From Theobroma cacao (taxonomy: Eukaryota > Streptophyta > Magnoliopsida > Malvales > Malvaceae): 64,000 nt of DNA. The translations under genes were made by a program, and so were the position numbers. Location: contig NC_030851.1 in the NCBI RefSeq assembly GCF_000208745.1, forward strand, positions 40,697,662-40,761,661, given 5' to 3'. The notes under the pieces were generated by a model. The model saw only the letters and a program-made list of their open reading frames with translations, did not search any database and was not told the origin of the DNA. This document shows positions 56,595-64,000 of this stretch, piece after piece (the stretch's first letter is position 1; every line of letters begins with the position of its first letter).

Positions 56595-59500
56595 ATGTCT
56601 ACGGCTGAAGAACCGTTGTATCCAATAGCTGTCCTTATAGATGAGCTAAAAAATGATGACATTCAACTACGTTTGAACTCAATCCGTAGGCTATCAACGA
56701 TTGCATGTGCTCTTGGGGAAGAGCGAACCAGGAAGGAATTAATTCCATTTCTGAGTGAAAACAATGACGACGATGACGAGGTGCTTCTTGCAATGGCTGA
56801 GGAGTTGGGAGTGTTTATTCCCTATGTTGGGGGTGTTGAGCATGCACATGTTTTGCTGCCACCTTTGGAAACCCTTTGCACTGTTGAGGAAACCTGTGTG
56901 AGGGACAAAGCTGTCGAATCATTGTGTAGAATTGGGTCTCAAATGAGGGAGAATGACTTGGTTGAATGGTTTATTCCTCTAGTCAAGGTTAGACATTTTT
57001 TTTTCTTAATTTTCTATTATTTGTTTTAAAGCTATTTCTTCCTACTCGTTAGTGAGATTTAGCTGCTGTTTTTGATGCAACTATAAGTTTTAGCAGTGGA
57101 AAAAAGTTTTAAGGTTTTCTTAGATGCTAATTACATGCCAAAAACTGTTTGGTACAGGTCTTAGATTGAGGTGATGAATTTAGTTAAGCAAGCTATTTAG
57201 TAACTGCATACAATGAATTTTAAAAAGCCTTTCAACTTCTGCTTTATGATCATAATACACTAACTATTTGTGAAACATTGCTAATGTGAAGGACAATTTA
57301 AACAATAATACTAAGGAAATTTAAATAATAATAATAAGGAGTAACATGATTTGTGATTAAAAGTTTTTAAAATGGTTCTGAATAAATGCATTTTGCCTTA
57401 AGTAAGAAGTAGGCTCATCCATATTCAATACTTTCCCTTTGTCACTTAAAAATATCCTTTCCAATTATTATTTACTTGCACAACCAAACATGCTTAAAAG
57501 ATCAAATCACTACAACTGTTAATTTTAACACTTTATAATGTTATCAAACACCTATCTACAGCTAATATTGCTATTCTTCTGGTTAGAAGTTTTCTTCTAT
57601 TCCCTCCCCCTCTCTTAAGCATGTTTGCAGACATTCATGGACAGAAGGTAAAGAGAGTGGATAACAATGAAAGGGAAAAGGGAAAACAATCTCATCTTAT
57701 ATACTGGAGTAACTTGCATGCGGACATTACTTGTATTTGCATCCTACATGAATGTGTTTCCTTCTATTTTCATGTGTCATGCTAGTTCTTATTCACATTA
57801 TTCTCAGTAACTGCCATGTTTTTTGATATTTTTTTATAATTTATATTTAAATCTTCAGAGGCTGGCTGCTGGTGAATGGTTTACAGCTCGAGTTTCAGCT
57901 TGCGGGCTGTTTCATATTGCTTATCCAAGTGCCCCTGAGATGTTGAAAACAGAATTACGGTCAATATACAATCAGTTGTGTCAAGATGACATGCCTATGG
58001 TAAGGAGGTCTGCCGCATCAAATCTGGGGAAATTTGCTGCAACAGTGGAATCTGCTCATTTGAAGGCTGACATCATGCAAATCTTTGAGGATCTTACACA
58101 AGATGGTAATTTGAATATTTAAGACTTGATTTAAAAATCTCCCTACTTGTTAGGTTTGGTTACATTATGTATCCACAGATGGATACTGCTTTATGTGCTT
58201 CTTCTCCTTCCCTGCCCCTTCTCCATGTTTAAAGTAAATGAATTTGTTGCTTAAATAGTGGAATGTAGTAAGCTTAGATAGTGTTTTTCTATTTGGAAAT
58301 AGACTAGTGTTTTATAGAAAATTTGATGTAGGGCTTCTTAGCATTCTACATCAAAGTTATTTTGTGTTAGCTGAAAAAAGTAGAATATTGTTGGGTGTCA
58401 ATCTAGCAACAGCTAAAAGGTTAGTCATCTTCCCATGGCTGCTGCAACCTGCAAGGGTATGGGCATAGGTGAAGACACCTGATAGCTTGGCAGACAAGTC
58501 TCAGCAGCAGAAATGTCAAACTTCTTATATTGAGATGGATCAAATGTGCTGTTTGTTCAATTAGGCAATAAACAAAAAAAGAAAAAAAAAATCTTCTTAG
58601 AGCCTTTCTTTTGGCGTATTGGAAGATTGACCAGATGTCTCTTCTCTTGAAGATACTCTTTTAATTCCAGGGGAACTTTAATTGTCTCCTCAATTAGATT
58701 GGTACTATATAACTTACAGGTTTAATAGCTAGTCTTACACCCAAGGCCAAAGAAACCCTGCAATTATGAGAACAGGGTGTTGATTTTCAAATTCAATACA
58801 TTTTACGAATCTTGGATTTATTATGCAGGAATTGTTCAATTATAGGTTCGTGATAAAAATAGTATTAGTAATAGCTGAACTGTTTTTATATCTTACATTC
58901 ATTTGTTGTGAATTTACGCTAGAAGCTTTTATTAAATTTGTATGTCAGATCAAGATTCAGTTCGATTATTGGCTGTTGAGGGATGCGCTGCTCTTGGAAA
59001 GTTGTTAGAGTCCCAGGATTGCGTTGCACACATTCTCCCCGTTATTGTCAATTTCTCTCAGGTATATGCATAGCTGATGTATATTTCTCTCGTTTACATT
59101 AATTTTTTGTGAATTTACAATTTTGTTTCTTGCTTGTCTTTGTTTCTGATAATTTAGTAGGGCATGTGTTATGGAATAGTTAAACTGTTGATAACCTTGT
59201 GTTAATTGTTGCCATGTATTAGCATAGTTTTGTGGCTGGTCATTTGTACTTTTTCTAGTAGTAATGTAATAGTTTTTGTTGTTTTGCATGATCTATGGGC
59301 ATCTTAATCAAAACACATAAGCTATGGTTCATGGTAACACCAGTGGCAGAAATTGTACTTGGGATTGTCTACAAGCCAAAGACTTAGTGGAGTAAAAGGG
59401 TTGGTCAATGATGGAATTTAAAAAAATATTGAATAAAAATGGAAGGTTTGTGGAATAGTAGGAGAAAACTGTTTACAGATTGGGGAGAAGTAATTCAAGA

Positions 59501-62500
59501 GTTATCCAGTTGATTTAATCGAAGACAAAGTTTTGGAGTTTTACAACTAATGAGAATGACGTTATGAGATTGGTGGGATTGCACCTATGTACTTACCTTT
59601 AAAATAATCCGAAGTTAGATGAGGGTAGCATGAGATTTTCAAAAATCAAAATAGCTTTGAAGAGGGAAGGATGAATGAAACCTTCCCTGCTGCCTTCCAC
59701 CTTTCTGTCCACTCCAAACCAGCCCATGGAGGGACTAACTGACTTTATTTGGCAAAGGTAGTGCGAGAGAGTGAGAGGAAGTCAAAGAAGAATGCGATAG
59801 AGGTTATGAGGAAGGACATTACCGGGCATGATGAATTTTTAGTGTTGACTGTATTGTTAGTCTGCTATTAGTTATTCTAATATTTTCTTTAAAGCCTTAC
59901 TGACTTTTGACTGTATTGAAGCCTATACTTTAGCCATGACAAGGGTTCTCCTATAGAAGCCTTGCAGGGTTCACCCACTCATAGTTCATTGTTTCTTGGG
60001 TGCTATTCTGTTATTTCCCCCATGGCCTGGAGTGATGTTACAAGTTCTTAAGGAATTTGGGTTCAAAATATGTTTTAAATGAGTAGGAATACGATGTCAA
60101 TTGCTAGGGCCTAGAAGTGCATACTGGCACTCTTTTGAGAGTAAGGTGTTTGGAATTTGAAGAAAGTTTTGGCATGATCAATATCCTTTTCTTTAAAGCT
60201 TCATTTAGTCAGAATGAAGCATGGAAGGACATGCAAGAATAATCAGCTAAGTTGGTTTGATCATGCAAAATAAATTAATTTATATGCCTTGAGGAACAAT
60301 AGAAACCGATTTTTGTGCCACTTAGGGGTTTGTTCGAGTTGATCAAGTTAATGTGCCTCAGATCAAAGATGATATGGATCAAAACTGTAAGAGGAGACAT
60401 GGGGCCTGTTTATGTATATTAAATTTTTAGCCCTAACTAACTTTTGTTGAGGTGGAAGTTTAGAAGTCAGTCTTTAAGTAGTGACTAAAAGACTTCATTC
60501 TATTGTATTAGCAATATTTATCATGTAGTTATACTGCTGATTTGATCTATTTTCATGATTTATTAAACATTTTTTTAAAGGGTGTCGGGGAGGGAATGCT
60601 ATTGGGTGTCCTGAGTATTCTGTAGCATATGAAACAATTTCTATGAATGGTTTCAGGCATCTTTAGCCTGAAAATAGTTTTGTTGATACTACATGCTCTT
60701 ATATTTGTTCTATTTCTTGTATCTAACAGGATAAATCTTGGCGTGTGCGTTATATGGTTGCAAATCAATTATATGAGCTTTGTGAAGCTGTGGGGCCAGA
60801 GCCTACTAGGTATTTATTTATTGCTGATGCTATATAGATTGACTTTTGCCCCTTACCAAACGAGGATGTAACCATATGTATCACTATCTTACAAGGTTAC
60901 GTGATCAATGGTTCAGAGGGTTTTTATTGTGTTTTGGCCAGTAATTATGATTCTTTATGTTATTTTCTCTTGATTATTAGTCACACTAACCTGAGGTGGT
61001 CTTTGTTTGTAACATTTTATTTATGTTTAAGGACGGACTTGGTGCCTGCATATGTGCGGTTACTTCGTGATAATGAGGCTGAAGTCCGCATAGCAGCTGC
61101 CGGGAAAGTAACTAAATTTTGTCGAATTTTGAGTCCAGAGCTTGCAATCCAACACATTCTTCCTTGTGTGAAGGTACAGACGTTTATGATTACTTAGAAG
61201 CTTCTGATCCTGTATGACTTTATGTTAGAGAAGAAACTTGTATTTGTTTCAAGTGATGTTTAATATTGGTCATCTACTCATCTCGATGCATTGCAAACGC
61301 CCTTTGCAGGACCTGTCATCAGATTCTTCCCAACATGTCCGCTCTGCTTTGGCTTCAGTTATAATGGGAATGGCTCCTGTCCTTGGTAAGGTAAGAACAT
61401 AAAGTAATTCCTCGATGAGGAAGTATGCAAGAAAAATTCAAGGTTCATTTTATGCTGATACAAGCTAGAAATGATTGATTTTACAAAAAAGTAGCAACAT
61501 AAATTTTCTCCTACAAGTGGATTTGGGCTGATATGAGGTCTTTTTATTGTTATTGTTAAGTTGTGTTTGTTTTAGTTGATTTCTCAATGTTCTTGCTGGA
61601 TGCATCAAGATACTGGTTTAAATTGCTTTTATGGGATTATTGAACTTCATCTGATGGTCCTTGCAGGATGCAACTATCGAGCAGCTTCTTCCAATATTTC
61701 TCTCCCTTCTGAAGGATGAATTTCCTGATGTGCGCCTCAACATAATCAGCAAGCTTGATCAAGTTAATCAGGTTTGGCACCATTTAAAGCTTCACCGCTG
61801 TTTTCTGTGTGTGCTGATCTGCTTATTTTTTGCTACCTTAGTTGTTTGGCTTTTGCTTGAGATTGCAACTTTTATCAAACAAACAAAAACAGTTGAAGCA
61901 AAATGGCATCAGGGTCTCAGAAGTGGCTACTAACAGTGAATAGAATTAAGTTTTAATCACAACTTATTATTTGGTGTACATGCTATCGGTGCATTCTATG
62001 TGTAACCATTATATTCAAGTTAACTGCATTCTCTTAAGCAGCTTTCAAGTTGTTAAATAAACTTTTTCTGGCAGGTTATTGGAATTGATCTATTGTCCCA
62101 ATCCTTATTACCAGCCATTGTTGAGCTTGCAGAGGATAGACATTGGAGGGTTCGGCTTGCAATAATTGAGTATATACCATTATTGGCAAGTCAGTTGGGT
62201 GTTGGGTTTTTTGATGATAAACTTGGTGCCCTTTGCATGCAATGGATGCAGGATAAGGTTGGTGCCTTCCTATCTTGCCTGTGTAATAGCTATAAGTTTA
62301 AAGGACTTGTTGCTTTTCTGTATTCGCCCTTGCATACAAATGTTTTGTTTGCATTTTTCTGTACTCTTTATGTTTTTATATCTTATTTTCTTTTGTTTTT
62401 AATTTAATCTCCTTAGAACCTTTTATGTATATGTATGTTTCTCTCTTGATTGTTTAATATTTGCTTTAAGTAGACTGATATTTTTGGGGACTATGCATTG

Positions 62501-64000
62501 AGAAAAGACCCAAAATGGGATCTTCAGGTTATATTGCTATGGAAGGCTTCATGATGGGATAAGAAAATTTAAATTTTTAAATAATTAAACGATGGGATTC
62601 CTGATACTGTTTATTAATTATGAAATATTCTGCCCTTCTAAGATTGTCTGGTTTGATAATGTATGAGTTCAAAAAAAAGTGTAGTAAATCCATCCATATC
62701 TTTCGTTGGTTTAGTTCTGTATTTATCCTTAGTTATTTCAGAATGCTTTTGGCTTGTGATTTGTACTATAATATAGGAGGCTATGAGCAGCCTGTATGTT
62801 GAAAGGGGAACATATTTAGGGCAGCTAGATAGCGGAAGGACTATATTGCTGGCAAGGAGGGAGTAAACTTCTAAAAGTCTATTTTTAATATGTGAAGACT
62901 TTGCTCACTGCATTGTTAATATTTACTTCCTGATGGCAAAAAATGATATGATTTTAATCCAAGCTCTATTTTGCATGGTATTATTGCAGGTTTATTCTAT
63001 TCGAGATGCAGCTGCTAACAATTTAAAGCGTCTTGCTGAAGAATTTGGCCCAGAATGGGCTATGCAGCACATTATTCCACAGGTCTGTCCAATAATTTTA
63101 CAATTGATCTTCAGTAAAAAAAAGAAAATGAATAGTAAAGTGAAAGAAGAAAAACCATAACAGTTTTACTGCTGAAAGTAAATAGATGTTTGTGCTAGTC
63201 GTTCAAGCTTTGCTTAGTTTTTATGAGAATTGTGAGTGGCAGTTATGCTTTACATAGTTTTTGCACAAAGTCCTGCTAGGTCTGTACTGACCTTTTTTCT
63301 TTTATGCTGTGCACTAACACACTTTGTTTTAGTGAGAAATGATTTGATAACTTTCGTGTGGATTTTTGAATAGTTTTTTCATCCTTTGGCTTGTTGATAA
63401 TCCCGATGCATATGTTCTTGTCATTTTGTTTGACCTTTGCATTGTGTTTTGGTATTTGTTTTGCCCTGTTTAATTTACTTATTATTCAGTTTACAGTTTT
63501 GTTTAACATGGAAGTCAGGGTCTTTCCTGAGCAGGTATTAGAGATGGTTAACAATTCGCACTATCTGTATCGGATGACCATTCTACGTGCCATTTCTCTC
63601 CTGGCTCCTATTATGGAGTCAGAAATAACATGTTCTAAACTGTTGCCAGTCGTCATCAATGCATCAAAGGACAGGTTTGCAAAATTTGCAAAATCAATGG
63701 GAAAAGTTTAGTATTCTGATCAGAGCGATCCATAATTGACAGACCGCATTTTTGCTTTCTGCAGGGTCCCCAACATTAAGTTTAATGTGGCAAAGGTTTT
63801 GCAGTCTCTCATTCCCATAGTTGATCAGTCTGTAAGTATTCCGATTTCGATCATACTTTCCCACCTTTTTCCCTTTTGTATGTTTTCCCCCATCTTGTTT
63901 CCACCTTTTTCTTTTCTAATTGGTTTGCACTGGCCTACCGTTTGTTGCCCTAGGTGGTGGAGAAGACAATCCGTCCATGCTTGGTGGAGCTCAGCGAGGA
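56595..64000 (+). CDS. PP2AA: PP2A 65-kDa scaffold subunit A (HEAT repeats), partial
   Basis: Scaffold of protein phosphatase 2A that holds the catalytic C and a regulatory B subunit. Arabidopsis members (RCN1/PP2AA1-3) act in auxin transport, ABA and growth signalling. Exons seen: 56595-56987, 57859-58105, 58949-59061, 60730-60809, 61032-61173, 61310-61390, 61667-61771, 62075-62257, 62990-63082, 63535-63674, 63765-63831, and 63954 to the window edge. Frame holds at every join and encodes 563 residues of about 588, so only the end of the last HEAT repeat is cut off. It is all alpha-helical HEAT repeats of about 39 residues, for example [52 protein letters not shown] and [16 protein letters not shown]. 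No break or missing repeat is seen. The longest intron, after exon 3, is about 1.67 kb. Confidence 0.97.

Overview
The window is nuclear DNA of a flowering plant, almost certainly a eudicot and probably a rosid. All genes have GT-AG introns with T-rich acceptors, the intergenic DNA is very AT-rich, and every protein I can name is closest to plant families (NPF, ALMT, plastid E2, PSRP3, Agenet/BAH). I cannot name the species from sequence alone. I rebuilt 14 protein-coding genes exon by exon. Reading frame was checked across every junction, and 12 of the 14 are complete and firmly supported at both ends. The start of the second small HMA gene is uncertain, and the PP2A gene runs off the right edge. 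I saw no tRNA, rRNA, CRISPR array or intact autonomous transposon.

Layout. 2.3-5.4 kb (+): NPF3.1-type transporter. 6.3-8.4 kb (+): ACD11-like glycolipid-transfer protein. 9.4-12.6 kb (-): plastid pyruvate dehydrogenase E2 (LTA2). 16.5-20.1 kb (+): BAH plus tandem Agenet chromatin protein. 21.6-23.6 kb (+): two very small HMA (metal-binding-like) proteins in tandem. 25.2-30.5 kb (+): PRP4 splicing kinase. 34.8-36.9 kb (+): IST1-like ESCRT protein. 37.6-39.1 kb (-): HOP2 meiotic recombination protein. 39.4-41.0 kb (+): plastid-targeted multi-pass membrane protein of unknown function. 41.5-42.2 kb (-): plastid ribosomal protein PSRP3. 45.2-47.8 and 50.8-54.5 kb (+): two tandem ALMT anion channels. 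56.6 kb to the right edge (+): PP2A scaffold subunit A.

The genes are not an operon or a biosynthetic cluster; they are mostly unrelated housekeeping genes. Two small functional links exist: three products act in plastids (LTA2, the unknown membrane protein, PSRP3), and the two ALMTs are paralogs. From memory of Arabidopsis locus order, the neighbours here match pieces of several duplicated Arabidopsis segments (around At1g68570-600, At3g25800-860, At1g13320-350 and At1g25480-490). The window therefore looks like a less fractionated version of one ancestral block.

Noncoding DNA holds three copies of a palindromic MITE-like element (near 43.4, 49.2 and 55.2 kb), a looser second AT-rich repeat family (near 14.6, 24.5 and 42.6 kb), tandem duplications at 23.7 and 53.5 kb, a 54-bp coding minisatellite in the PRP4 kinase gene, and promoter motif clusters (site II, telo-box, TATA). 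I found no convincing new biological system. The most useful leads are the unknown plastid membrane protein, the tandem mini-HMA pair, the MITE family and the composite microsynteny.
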